From GCA-2746795 sp964643965 (GTDB lineage: Bacteria > Chloroflexota > Anaerolineae > Promineifilales > Promineifilaceae): a DNA stretch of 46,572 nucleotides. The stretch's first letter is position 1, and each line of letters opens with the position of its first letter. Positions 8,382 to 16,316 of this stretch are shown one piece after another. Both the position numbers and the translations under genes were made by a program. The notes beneath the pieces were generated by a model. That model saw only the letters and a program-made list of their open reading frames with translations, was not told the origin of the DNA and did no database searches. Where the stretch lies: assembly GCA_964643965.1 (NCBI GenBank), contig CAZXVH010000028.1:1-46572 (forward strand), given 5' to 3'.

Positions 8382-8567
8382 ATTTCTCATCTTGATTCTC
8401 GTTTATCTTTAAGGTAGCTATCAGGTCTTCAAATTCGGCAATGAGGGCGGGAAGGTTTGGCTTTGCAAACGTCATATTTGGCGCAGGAATACGAATGATC
8501 TCTTTTTTGTGATGACAACGAATTTTAGAAAAGAGCGAATTCGTTGCTTTCTAAAATTCGTTATCCA
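8382..8567 (-). pseudogene. Relic of an unidentified gene, with a 15-bp perfect hairpin
   Basis: In the gap 8348-8610 the minus strand keeps a protein-like reading ending at about 8380: KKEIIRIPAPNMTFAKP, then about 28 more residues to a stop. Upstream in the same frame it is cut by a stop right after MDNEF. The interruption lies at a perfect inverted repeat, 8517-8531 against 8548-8562 (arm AACGAATTTTAGAAA), with a 16-base loop that itself contains CGAATTCG. This looks like the tail of a decayed gene joined to a palindromic insertion. I cannot name the family, and it could be chance. Confidence 0.3.
8517..8562. repeat. Perfect 15-bp inverted repeat
   Basis: Arms 8517-8531 and 8548-8562 are exactly complementary (AACGAATTTTAGAAA). 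The 16-base loop carries a further palindrome, CGAATTCG. No T-tract follows on either strand, so it does not look like a standard terminator. Confidence 0.8.
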
Positions 8568-8610
8568 TAGGTTTGTCCTTCAATCATACTATTTTGTAGA
8601 GAGAGGCGTT

Positions 8611-10482
8611 TTAGCTAACGGCCGTTTCCCCCCGCAAATACCAATCCACAAAAATCTCCAACCGGCGCTGATAGTCTAGTTCCGTTTCGTGCTTGAGGAA
8701 ACCGTGCGCTTCTCCGGCGTAGGTCTTGTACTCAAAGGTTTTCCCGGCGCGGCGCATCGCTTCCGCCCAGATTTCTGAGGCTTGTGGCGGCACGATGTCA
8801 TCCAGCAGGCCGTGCAGCAGCAGAATGGGTTTCTGGATGGCGTCGATTTCCAGCAGGGGCGACGCGGCTTGATAGACCTGCCAGTTAGTCGAGGGATGCC
8901 CCATTTGCATTTCCGTGTAAAGGCGCGTTTCCCGTTCACACTGCGCCCAGGATGTGTAGAGGTCGGCGTCGCCATATTTGCTGACGCCGCAGGCAAACAG
9001 GTAATCAGGGTCACGCGCCAGACAGCAGGCAACCATGTAGCCGCCATAACTGGAGCCGAAGATGCCGATTTTGTCCGGCCGTACCCAATCTAATGTGCGC
9101 AAATAACGAGCGCCGTGCAGACAATCTTGCATGTCGCCCACACCCCAGTTGTCGTAGTTGGCGTGTTCAAAGGCCACGCCATAGCCGGTGCTGCCGCGAA
9201 AGTTGGGCGCGAGGAAGGTGTAGCCTTTGGCGACCAGATATTGGGCCAGCGGATCCCAGTCGAAGCGCCACTGATCGGTGGGGCCGCCGTGGGGGCGCAG
9301 GATAGCCGCCCCGTTAGGCTGCGCCGGTTTGTAGAGAAAAGCATGGATTTCCAGGCCGTCGTAGCTGGGGTAGCTGATGCGTTCAGGCGTGACTTGAGGC
9401 AGGCAGGCCAGGGCGGGCGGATTGGAGAAGGTGAGTTGGGTCATAGTTTGGCTGGCAACGTCTACGCGGTAGAGGTCGGGCGGGGTGGTGGCGTCTTCGT
9501 ACTCGACTGTGAGATAGCTGGAATCTGACGACCAGCAAGGACGGGCGTAGATGCCTGTGCCGCTGCGCAGATTGGTGACGCTGCCGGTTTGGCTGTTGAT
9601 GAGCGCTAAATCCATGGCGCCGCCTCGATTGATGGTGGCGGCCAATGTGCTACCGGTCGGAGACCAACAAAATTCGCCGACATCATGTCCCAGGTGAGTA
9701 AGCTGGTGTGCTTCGGAACCGTCTGGGCGCACCAGCCAGATTTCGTTGAAATCCGGCCGCTGCGAGAGGAAGGCGATCCAGTTGCCGTCGGGCGACCAGC
9801 GGGGGAACCAGTTTTTTTGTTGGGGCGCGCCGACCAGGAGGCGCACCTGCCCGGTTGCCACTTCAACCAGGCGCAAATCGAGCCGGTTGAGGTCGTTGAG
9901 CGGGCGATGCACGTAGGCGATGAAGTCACCAGAGGGTGACGGCCGGGCGCCAAAATCATCCCCCTCTTCGCCCGTGGTCAGGGGGCGCGGCCAGCTTCCC
10001 TCGCGGTCGGTGAGCAGCAGCTTGGCGCAATCGCTGCGGGAGACGCCGATGATGATCTGGTTACTGTCGGGCATCCAGACTGGGGCGAATGCCGCGTCGG
10101 TGAAATCGGTCAGCTTCTGGGCTAAACCGGCGCCATCAGCCGGGGCGATGTGGACGTGGTTGTTCATGGTGAAGGCGAGGAAACGGCCGTTTGGCGACCA
10201 CTGCGGCGAGCTATCCATCCAATACGGGAGTGACTCGCGGCCAACGGTGAGGCAGCGGGGCCAACCACCGCTGCTGGGGATGGTGTAGAGATTGGTCTCG
10301 CCGTCCCGCTGCCAGCAAAAAGCCAGCGTTTGCCCATCGGGGGAGAGGCGGTGGTGATGGATGAGGTTGACGGCGTTGATCAGTTCCAGGCTCCAGCCTG
10401 CCGGGGGTTTGAGATCGGGGCGCGGCAGGGCGGGCCAGCCGCTTCGTTCGTATTTTTCTGTGATGGTGATGGGGGTGGTCAT
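8611..10482 (-). CDS. S9 family peptidase (prolyl oligopeptidase / acylaminoacyl peptidase type)
   Basis: Serine peptidase that removes residues from short peptides. The first 360 or so residues form a TolB/PD40-like beta-propeller, with repeated W-SPDG or SP(D/S/T)G blades such as HRLSPDGQTLAF, PQWSPNGRFLAF and PRWSPDGNWIAF. The rest is an alpha/beta hydrolase with nucleophile S478 in GSSYGGYM, Asp 561/562 in HGLLDDIVPP and H593 in GEAHGFL. The length of 623 fits the family. No signal peptide is evident, so it is probably cytoplasmic. The final codons (GETAVS) and the DNA just downstream carry the genome's palindrome at 8617. With the peptide importer and DmpA-like enzyme nearby, it fits breakdown of imported peptides. 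Confidence 0.93.
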   Translation of the reverse strand: MTTPITITEKYERSGWPALPRPDLKPPAGWSLELINAVNLIHHHRLSPDGQTLAFCWQRDGETNLYTIPSSGGWPRCLTVGRESLPYWMDSSPQWSPNGRFLAFTMNNHVHIAPADGAGLAQKLTDFTDAAFAPVWMPDSNQIIIGVSRSDCAKLLLTDREGSWPRPLTTGEEGDDFGARPSPSGDFIAYVHRPLNDLNRLDLRLVEVATGQVRLLVGAPQQKNWFPRWSPDGNWIAFLSQRPDFNEIWLVRPDGSEAHQLTHLGHDVGEFCWSPTGSTLAATINRGGAMDLALINSQTGSVTNLRSGTGIYARPCWSSDSSYLTVEYEDATTPPDLYRVDVASQTMTQLTFSNPPALACLPQVTPERISYPSYDGLEIHAFLYKPAQPNGAAILRPHGGPTDQWRFDWDPLAQYLVAKGYTFLAPNFRGSTGYGVAFEHANYDNWGVGDMQDCLHGARYLRTLDWVRPDKIGIFGSSYGGYMVACCLARDPDYLFACGVSKYGDADLYTSWAQCERETRLYTEMQMGHPSTNWQVYQAASPLLEIDAIQKPILLLHGLLDDIVPPQASEIWAEAMRRAGKTFEYKTYAGEAHGFLKHETELDYQRRLEIFVDWYLRGETAVS

Positions 10483-10503
10483 GAGATTATCTTCGTTTAT
10501 AAA

Positions 10504-10749
10504 TCATTCACCTGTTAAGCGGCAGACTTGTTCACGAAGAAAATCCAGTTCTCTTTTTTGTGCCGCAATCTGTTCTTGTAACTGGCGATTGATTTCTTGT
10601 ACTTCCTCAAGGAATAATTGGGTACGCTGGTAAATAGCCTGTTTTTGCCGCAGCATAATCAGCTGGGGTCGGTTAAGATGCAGCCATTCAATGTGGAACC
10701 AGCCTTGGGGCGTTAAACCTGCCAAACGGCCGTCTTGTGAAATGGTCAT
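10504..10749 (-). CDS. Small coiled-coil protein, coupled to the upstream gene
   Basis: 81 residues: a short N-terminal stretch (ISQDGRLAGLTPQGWFHIEW), then a charged helix rich in Q, E and R with heptad-like leucines (about 40-75), probably a coiled coil. The ATG overlaps the preceding gene's stop as TAATG, so the two are translationally coupled and probably form a complex. I recognise no family. It ends 21 bases before the S9 peptidase start, so all three genes may be on one transcript. Confidence 0.6.
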   Translation of the reverse strand: MTISQDGRLAGLTPQGWFHIEWLHLNRPQLIMLRQKQAIYQRTQLFLEEVQEINRQLQEQIAAQKRELDFLREQVCRLTGE

Positions 10750-11105
10750 TAAGCTGTCAAAGATTGCTTTGTTAAGCGCGTAAAAGAGTTCTGAATAACG
10801 GAATATCGTTGCTCAAATTCTTTGAGCCAGCGTTTTGTATCGGCGATTAGCAATGCTTGCTGATTCAAGAGCTGGACTAATTCGTTGTTTTCAAGCTGAT
10901 GGTTTCCTAAAGTTTTTTGTAAGGCAGCTTGTTCTGATTCTAATTTTTTCAAAACAGGCTCTATTGTTTCAGCTTCAATAACTTCTACCATTGCTTGTAT
11001 CTGAGCCAATTCTGTTAGCTCTGCTTCAGTTATATTACCGCTTAATTTGAGAAGGCGAAGTTCCGTAAAACGTTGTTCGATTTGTGGCGTCCATTTATTC
11101 GTCAT
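10749..11105 (-). CDS. Small coiled-coil protein, first of a coupled pair
   Basis: 118 residues from ATG 11105, which has AAAGGAG seven bases upstream. An in-frame ATG at 11120 overlaps that ribosome-binding site and is rejected. The sequence is nearly all helix: RFTELRLLKLSGNITEAELTEL looks like a small bundle, followed by a long Glu/Gln/Leu coiled coil. The TNKWTPQIEQRFTEL opening is distinctive, but I cannot assign it. Its stop is fused to the start of the next gene (TAATG). AT-rich relative to neighbours. Confidence 0.65.
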   Translation of the reverse strand: MTNKWTPQIEQRFTELRLLKLSGNITEAELTELAQIQAMVEVIEAETIEPVLKKLESEQAALQKTLGNHQLENNELVQLLNQQALLIADTKRWLKEFEQRYSVIQNSFTRLTKQSLTA

Positions 11106-11166
11106 GGGTTCTCCTTTCATGTTGAAGGCATTATACCAGATTCGTTGTCATCATTTTACCTTCAGC

Positions 11167-11229
11167 AGTGCGAGGCACGGGGCGGACTGATCTCGCATTT
11201 CAAGCTATTTCTTCCCCGTGCCTTGCACT
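11167..11229. repeat. Long inverted repeat between the antitoxin and coiled-coil genes
   Basis: Arms 11167-11182 and 11214-11229 (AGTGCGAGGCACGGGG and its complement) match at 15 of 16 positions around a 31-base loop. It sits between two minus-strand genes and probably ends the antitoxin transcript, although no strong T-tract follows. Part of a recurring set of intergenic palindromes in this window. Confidence 0.75.
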
Positions 11230-11234
11230 ACTGG

Positions 11235-11513
11235 CTAGGGAGTGACAGTAAGCTTGACGCCTAAACCGTTAAGGACTTTGAGGATCGTATCATAGCGCGG
11301 TTTTGCGCCCGGAGCGAGCGCTTTATACAAACTTTCTCGGCCAAGCCCGGTACTTTGAGCAATGGCGCTCATACCACGCGCCTTCGCCACGTCTGCGATA
11401 GCCGCCAGGAACACATCGGGGTTTTCGTCTTCAAGTGCAGCAGTCAGGTATTCGGCAATCATTTCTTCGCTGACCAGATAATCAACCGCGTCAAATTTTG
11501 TAAAGTTTTCCAT
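11235..11513 (-). CDS. HigA-type addiction-module antidote protein (orphan)
   Basis: 92 residues with the layout of the probable addiction module antidote family: an N-terminal strand (NFTKFDAVDYLVSEEMIAEYL) that normally contacts the toxin, the block AALEDENPDVFLAAIADVAKARG, then a helix-turn-helix (MSAIAQSTGLGRESLYKALAP) with PRYDTILKVLNGLGVKL. The start at ATG 11513 is preferred over 11540, since the extra nine residues are encoded inside an operator-like dyad. No HigB/RelE-type toxin gene is present on either side (a cupin gene upstream, a coiled-coil gene downstream). It may be a domesticated regulator or an antidote to a toxin elsewhere. Confidence 0.85.
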   Translation of the reverse strand: MENFTKFDAVDYLVSEEMIAEYLTAALEDENPDVFLAAIADVAKARGMSAIAQSTGLGRESLYKALAPGAKPRYDTILKVLNGLGVKLTVTP

Positions 11514-11521
11514 TTTCACAT

Positions 11522-11539
11522 TGTATCCATACGGATACA
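11522..11539. promoter_or_regulatory. Dyad operator upstream of the antitoxin gene
   Basis: TGTATCC-ATAC-GGATACA is a perfect 7-bp inverted repeat with a 4-base centre, 8 bases upstream of the antitoxin ATG on the minus strand. Antitoxins of this family usually repress their own promoter through such a site, so autoregulation is likely. The site itself is seen; its use is inferred. Confidence 0.6.
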
Positions 11540-11579
11540 CCTTAACAAGAAGGAAACGGCCGTTTCCTCCCCATCCCTC

Positions 11580-12077
11580 TTATTCCGCCACCGGCAAAGG
11601 CGGTCCCAGTAGCTCCATCCCATGCGCCCGCCACAACGCCGGGTCTTGTGCCGGCATGGCATTGGCTTTCGTCACCTCGCGGAAAAACGCTGCCATCTGC
11701 CCCGCCGGATTAAACGTTATCAACATTCTGCCCAGCGCTTCGCCCACAAATGCCCAAACATGCGGCACATTTCGCGGCGCAAACAACGAATCACCGGGCC
11801 TCAACCTGAATCGCTCCGACCCTACCTCCACGATAAACTCCCCTTCCACCGCGTAAAACCACTCATCTTGCTCATAATGCAGATGCCGGGCCGGGCCGCC
11901 TTTCCCGTGAAAAACATTTTCCAGAATGAACAGACCACTGCCATCCTGCGGCGCCAATTTGAACTCAATCACGCTGATGCCCAGTCCACGATGCTCACCA
12001 AAGCAATCTTCACCGGCCGCAACGAACCGAGCCGGGGTGGGCAGATTGGTCGAAGAAGTCGTTAACAATTCGTTCAT
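11580..12077 (-). CDS. Cupin-domain protein
   Basis: 165 residues with one cupin beta-barrel. Motif 1 is GPARHLHYEQDEWFYAVEGE (metal-binding H, H and E about residues 65-80) and motif 2 is PGDSLFAPRNVPHVWAF (His about 109). Such proteins are dioxygenases, isomerases or small-molecule sensors, and nothing here selects among them. GAGGTGAT precedes the ATG at 12077. It starts 43 bases after the stop of the peptide-importer ATPase gene on the same strand and could be cotranscribed with it. Its last residues (LPVAE) run into intergenic DNA with a palindrome copy at 11555. Confidence 0.85.
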   Translation of the reverse strand: MNELLTTSSTNLPTPARFVAAGEDCFGEHRGLGISVIEFKLAPQDGSGLFILENVFHGKGGPARHLHYEQDEWFYAVEGEFIVEVGSERFRLRPGDSLFAPRNVPHVWAFVGEALGRMLITFNPAGQMAAFFREVTKANAMPAQDPALWRAHGMELLGPPLPVAE

Positions 12078-12119
12078 ATCATCACCTCACTTTTGTCAAA
12101 TAAACCTCTACCCCCCTCT

Positions 12120-13118
12120 CTATTCCACCAAATGACACGCCACCCAATGTCCCGCGCTTACCTCGCGCCATGCCGGCACAGCCTGGCTGCACAGGGGCAC
12201 GGCGATGGGGCAGCGCGTGTGAAAGCGGCAGCCGGACGGTGGATCAATGGGACTGGGCACGTCGCCTGTGAGGATGATGCGCTGGCGCTGGCGGGCCAGT
12301 TTAGGGTCTGGCACCGGCACGGCCGATAGCAAAGCCTGAGTGTAGGGATGCAGCGGGTTTTCGTACAGTTCGTCAGTTGGCCCCAGTTCCATAAAAATAC
12401 CCAGGTACATCACCGCCACCCGGTTACAAATGTAGCGCACCATGCTCAAATCATGGGCGATGAACAGGTAAGTCAGGCCAAGCTGGCCTTGCAAATCTTC
12501 CAGCAAGTTGACGACCTGCGCCTGGATGGACACGTCCAGCGCCGAAATCGGTTCGTCGCAGACGATGAAGGCGGGGTCTGAGGCCAGGGCACGGGCGATG
12601 CCAATGCGCTGCCGCTGTCCCCCTGAAAATTCGTGCGGGAAGCGGTTGCGGTAACGGCCGTTTAATCCCACCAGGTCCAGCAGTTCCACCACCCGGTCAA
12701 TCCGCGCCTGCTCATCCGGCAGCAGCTTATGCACCCGCAGCGGTTCGCTGATGATGGCGTTCACCGTCCAACGCGGATTGAGCGAAGCAAACGGGTCTTG
12801 GAAAATAATCTGCGCCCGACGGCGCAGTTCCCGCCAATCATCTTTGTCAGCGTTCACCACATCCAGGCCGTCAATGAAAATCTCCCCAGCGGTGGCCGGA
12901 TAAAGCCCCAGCAGAGTACGCCCCACCGTGCTTTTGCCACAGCCGCTTTCGCCCACCAGCCCCAACGTCTCCCCGGCCATAATCTCAAAGCTGACGCCAT
13001 CGACCGCTTTCACCGCCCCCGCCTGCTTTTCAAAGACAAGCCCCTTGTAAATGGGGAAATGTTTTTTCAGGTTTCTAACCTGCACCAGTCCCGCTTCTCC
13101 ATTTTCGTTGAGGCTCAT
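12120..13118 (-). CDS. dppF: Peptide ABC transporter ATP-binding protein (OppF/DppF)
   Basis: One of two ATPases powering the peptide importer. 332 residues: Walker A GESGCGKSTVGR, Q-loop region IIFQDPFASLNP, signature FSGGQRQRIGIARAL, Walker B IVCDEPISALD, H-loop IAHD, then the family's C-terminal oligopeptide extension with CRFHTRCPIA, which often binds an Fe-S cluster in this family. The start at 13118 rather than 13148 is set by an AGGAGC ribosome site and an ATGA overlap with the dppD stop. The residue run from NGRYRNRF carries an in-frame palindrome copy (12653). Last gene of the dpp set. Confidence 0.95.
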   Translation of the reverse strand: MSLNENGEAGLVQVRNLKKHFPIYKGLVFEKQAGAVKAVDGVSFEIMAGETLGLVGESGCGKSTVGRTLLGLYPATAGEIFIDGLDVVNADKDDWRELRRRAQIIFQDPFASLNPRWTVNAIISEPLRVHKLLPDEQARIDRVVELLDLVGLNGRYRNRFPHEFSGGQRQRIGIARALASDPAFIVCDEPISALDVSIQAQVVNLLEDLQGQLGLTYLFIAHDLSMVRYICNRVAVMYLGIFMELGPTDELYENPLHPYTQALLSAVPVPDPKLARQRQRIILTGDVPSPIDPPSGCRFHTRCPIAVPLCSQAVPAWREVSAGHWVACHLVE

Positions 13119-14113
13119 CGTGGCGCTCCTGTGCTGATATCGACCCAACAGGCCGCTTTATGCGTGGCGCTGATGGCCAGCAGCGGCGGCGTCTCTGCCA
13201 GGCAGCGCTCTATCACCAGTTGACAGCGCGGTGCAAAGGGACAGCCATGTGGTTTAACCAGTAAATTGGGCGGCGCGCCGGGGATGGAATGCAGGCGCTG
13301 CTCCCGTCTTTGATCGACGCGGGGCAGGGCAGCCAACAGGGCGACGGTGTACGGATGCTGCGGCCGCTCGTACAAATCATCCACCAGCGCTTCTTCAATA
13401 ATGTAACCGGCGTACATCACAATCACGCGGTCGGCCATGCCCGCCACCACCCCTAAATCGTGGGTGATCCAGATCATGGCCATGCCCAGTTTTTCGCGCA
13501 TCCGAATCACTAAATCGACGATTTGGGCCTGGATGGTCACGTCCAGCGCCGTCGTCGGCTCGTCGGCGATGAGCAGGCTGGGATTGCAAGCCAGCATCAT
13601 GGCGATCATGACGCGCTGCCGCATGCCTCCGGAGAATTGGTGCGGATATTGGCGTAGACGTTTGGCGGCGTCCGGGATGCCTACCAGTTCCATCAACTCC
13701 AGACCCCGGGCGCGGGCCTGTTCTTTGTCCAGGCCATAATGTTTGCGCAGCGCTTCGGTAAGCTGCCGCTCCACGCTTAAAACGGGATTGAGCGAGGTCA
13801 TGGGGTCTTGGAAGATCATGCCGATTTGGCTGCCTCGGATTTGTTCTAATTCGGCTTCCGGCATGGCGAGCAAATCTTGTTCCATCCAGGCGGCACGGCC
13901 GTTTACAATCTCGCCGGGTGGAATGGGGATCAGGCCCAAAATTGACATCATGCTCACCGATTTGCCGCAGCCGCTTTCGCCGACAACCGCCACTACCTCG
14001 CCCTCATGAATGGCATAAGAAATGCCGTTAACCGCATAGACCGTGCCTTCCGTGGTGCGAAACTGCACCTGGAGATCGTTGACTTGTAGTAGGAGTGGTT
14101 GCGTATCGTTCAT
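13115..14113 (-). CDS. dppD: Peptide ABC transporter ATP-binding protein (OppD/DppD)
   Basis: Second ATPase of the importer. 332 residues: Walker A GESGCGKSVSMM, QDPMTSLNPV, signature FSGGMRQRVMIAMML, Walker B LLIADEPTTALD, then H-loop THD and the C-terminal GCPFAPRCQL motif. Pairs with DppF as a heterodimer under the DppB/DppC membrane domains. It overlaps dppF by four bases (ATGA). It is separated from dppC by a short gap containing an imperfect inverted repeat that overlaps the neighbourhood of the dppC stop. Confidence 0.95.
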   Translation of the reverse strand: MNDTQPLLLQVNDLQVQFRTTEGTVYAVNGISYAIHEGEVVAVVGESGCGKSVSMMSILGLIPIPPGEIVNGRAAWMEQDLLAMPEAELEQIRGSQIGMIFQDPMTSLNPVLSVERQLTEALRKHYGLDKEQARARGLELMELVGIPDAAKRLRQYPHQFSGGMRQRVMIAMMLACNPSLLIADEPTTALDVTIQAQIVDLVIRMREKLGMAMIWITHDLGVVAGMADRVIVMYAGYIIEEALVDDLYERPQHPYTVALLAALPRVDQRREQRLHSIPGAPPNLLVKPHGCPFAPRCQLVIERCLAETPPLLAISATHKAACWVDISTGAPR

Positions 14114-14135
14114 AAATAGAGTATGGAAGAATGGA

Positions 14136-14185
14136 GATTAAAGATTGGCGCCGGACGCCGCCCTTCACTCTTCAATCTTTAAATC
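14136..14185. repeat. Imperfect inverted repeat between dppC and dppD
   Basis: GATTAAAGATTG (14136-14147) pairs with CAATCTTTAAATC (14173-14185), with one bulged base. The right arm includes the dppC stop codon. It may weaken transcription or protect mRNA ends inside the operon. Confidence 0.6.
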
Positions 14186-15135
14186 GCTCGACTGCGCGGA
14201 TCCAGCGCATCCCGCAGCCCATCGCCCACAAAGTTGATCGAAAGCACCGTAAGCAGAATGAGTAAGCCCGGGAAAATCCAGAGCCAGGGCGCGGTTTCGA
14301 TGTAATTGTAGGAACCGTCGAGCATGTTGCCCCAGGTGGCGGTGGGCGGCTGTACGCCCATCCCCAGAAAACTGATGTACGCTTCGGCTAAAATAGCATT
14401 GGCCACACCCAACGTAGCCGAGACGACGATGGGGGCGATGCTGTTGGGAAGGATATGTTTGAAAATGATTTCCCGATGCGGCGTGCCCACGGCTTTGGCC
14501 GCCAGGATGAATTCGTTTTCTTTGAGGGAGAGGAATTCGGCGCGCACAATGCGGGCCAAATACATCCAACTGGTCAGGCCGATGATGAGGATGATGGTGA
14601 TGACGCTGCCGCTGAAGGTACGGCCGAAGATATGGATGTCGGGAACCTGCCCACCAAAGAATTTAGCCATGACGATGAGTAAGAAGAGTTGGGGGATGAT
14701 GAGGACGGCTTCGGTGAAACGCATGAGGATGCTGTCGATTTTGCCGCCGTAGTAACCGGCCGTAGCCCCCACTAAAATGCCGATGACTGTTTCCAGGGTA
14801 ACGGCCGTTAACGCAATAAACAAGGAAATCTGTCCGCCATAAATCGTGCGCGCCATAATATCCCGCCCCACCGTGTCCGTGCCAAAGAGGTGTTCGCGAG
14901 ACGGGCCGTTCAGTCGTAAACTGGTATCTGTGGCATTCGCCTGCGCCTCAGAATAAGCCAACATGCCGGCAAACGAGTACAGAAACAGCAGGATGACGAT
15001 GACCGCGCTCACCATCGCCATTTTATGGCGGCGGAATCGACGCCAGGCCATCTGTCGTGGGGAGAGCGGCGGCGCTTCTAAATCGTCAGCCCCTATTGGG
15101 GGCAAGGAAACGAGGGGTGGTTCGGCAGCACTCAT
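14179..15135 (-). CDS. dppC: Peptide ABC transporter permease (OppC/DppC)
   Basis: Inner-membrane permease, 318 residues. A cytoplasmic N-terminus with RRHKMAMVSAVIVILLFLYSF (first membrane span, about 36-58) is followed by the family hallmark HLFGTDTVGRDIMARTIYGG and five more spans. The EAA loop is around EFILAAKAVGTPHREIIFKHILPN, which docks on the ATPases. It ends with DGLRDALDPRSR, the usual DppC terminus. Codons for LTAVTLE carry a palindrome copy (14800). Confidence 0.95.
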   Translation of the reverse strand: MSAAEPPLVSLPPIGADDLEAPPLSPRQMAWRRFRRHKMAMVSAVIVILLFLYSFAGMLAYSEAQANATDTSLRLNGPSREHLFGTDTVGRDIMARTIYGGQISLFIALTAVTLETVIGILVGATAGYYGGKIDSILMRFTEAVLIIPQLFLLIVMAKFFGGQVPDIHIFGRTFSGSVITIILIIGLTSWMYLARIVRAEFLSLKENEFILAAKAVGTPHREIIFKHILPNSIAPIVVSATLGVANAILAEAYISFLGMGVQPPTATWGNMLDGSYNYIETAPWLWIFPGLLILLTVLSINFVGDGLRDALDPRSRAI

Positions 15136-15147
15136 GAAAATCCTTAG

Positions 15148-15221
15148 GAGATAGAGATAGAGCGTAGAGATAGAGGAAGAGGAACTGTTTTCTTCTATCT
15201 CTATCTCTACACGCTCTCTTC
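15148..15221. repeat. Inverted arms of a GATAGA-type short tandem repeat between dppB and dppC
   Basis: Left arm: about five units of AGATAG (15149-15180). Right arm: CTATCT/CTCTAC units (15191-15220), the complement in reverse order. They can fold into a long imperfect hairpin. The same design (short tandem units forming two opposed arms) recurs at about 24.3, 40.4 and 45.2 kb. Confidence 0.7.
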
Positions 15222-16256
15222 TTAATCGTAGCGGATACGCGGATCGAGCCAGGCGTAGAAAACATCGGTGATGATTTGGAAGACGATAACCGTCACCGCC
15301 AACAGCATCAAGATACCCATCACCACTGGCACATCTGAGCGAGAGACGTGATCCAAAAAGAGCCGACCCATGCCGGGCCAGGCAAAGATGCGCTCGGTGA
15401 CGACGGCCCCACTCAGCAAAAAAGCGAAATCCAGCCCCACCACTGTGACAATGGGCAGCGAGGCATTTTTGAGGGCGTGGACGATAATGACGGTGCGCCC
15501 GTTTAAACCTTTAGCCCGCGCCGTGCGGATGTAATCCTGGTTCATCACTTCCAGCATGGTGCTGCGGATATAGCGGCTGTAAGCGGCCAAACTGATGATG
15601 GCGATGCTCATGACGGGTAAGATCATATGTTTGGCGACCTGTCCCGGCGTTTTACCCACCTGCGGATCAAACATGCCCACGGCCGGCAGGTAGGGCAATC
15701 CCCAGCGCTTGAAGTTGATGGAAAAGATGTAAATGGAGAGTAGGGCGATGAAGAATATGGGCATAGAGTAACCGATGAAGGTAACGGCCGTTATCACATT
15801 ATCTGCCAACGAATATTGATGCAGCGCCGAATAGACGCCGATAAGCACTGAGAAGACGAGTATCACCACCTCGGCCGCCACCATCAACAGCAGGGTATTG
15901 GGCACCCGTTCCCAAATCACCTCCCATACCGGTTTGCCCCTGTTTATCATGGATGTGCCGAAATCGCCGCGCAACACGCCCTGGCGTGTACCGGGCGTTT
16001 CTGGTTCGCCATCACCATCGGCGTCAAACAGCGCCCAATCATTGCCGACGAGCCAGTAGAGATACTGCGTATAGATGGGTCTGTCCAGGCCAAGCTGCCG
16101 CGTCAGCCGCGCCCGATCTTCAGGACGAGTGGCTCGCCGCCCGCCCATGGTGGCAATCGGATCCCCCATGTTTTGCATCAGCGCGAAAATGATCATACTG
16201 ATGATAAACAGCAGCGGAATGGTTTGTAACAGGCGTCGGACAATGTATCGACTCAT
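15222..16256 (-). CDS. dppB: Peptide ABC transporter permease (OppB/DppB) with an Asp-rich loop insert
   Basis: 344-residue permease. SRYIVRRLLQTIPLLFIISMI is the typical DppB opening with the first span. The EAA loop is around YIRTARAKGLNGRTVIIVHALKN, and it ends VFYAWLDPRIRYD. The start at 16256 removes 20 codons that would be translated from an intergenic hairpin. In the first outer loop (after QYLYWLVGNDWALF) lies DADGDGEPETPG, which resembles an EF-hand or dockerin-type calcium loop. This insert is absent from the E. coli protein as I remember it. It may bind calcium or contact the binding protein. Confidence 0.94.
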   Translation of the reverse strand: MSRYIVRRLLQTIPLLFIISMIIFALMQNMGDPIATMGGRRATRPEDRARLTRQLGLDRPIYTQYLYWLVGNDWALFDADGDGEPETPGTRQGVLRGDFGTSMINRGKPVWEVIWERVPNTLLLMVAAEVVILVFSVLIGVYSALHQYSLADNVITAVTFIGYSMPIFFIALLSIYIFSINFKRWGLPYLPAVGMFDPQVGKTPGQVAKHMILPVMSIAIISLAAYSRYIRSTMLEVMNQDYIRTARAKGLNGRTVIIVHALKNASLPIVTVVGLDFAFLLSGAVVTERIFAWPGMGRLFLDHVSRSDVPVVMGILMLLAVTVIVFQIITDVFYAWLDPRIRYD

Positions 16257-16272
16257 GAAAAACCCCTTCAGC

Positions 16273-16303
16273 GGTGCGACGCACTTTGTAAGTGCGTCGC
16301 ACC
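16273..16303. repeat. Perfect 14-bp hairpin between the binding-protein and dppB genes
   Basis: GGTGCGACGCACTT, loop TGT, AAGTGCGTCGCACC: a perfect stem, lying 13 bases after the binding-protein stop and 17 before the dppB start. Hairpins here commonly stabilise the upstream message so that more binding protein than permease is made. No T-tract follows, so it is not a full terminator. Each arm is itself nearly palindromic (GTGCG-A-CGCAC). Confidence 0.9.
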
Positions 16304-16316
16304 TATATCGATACAA

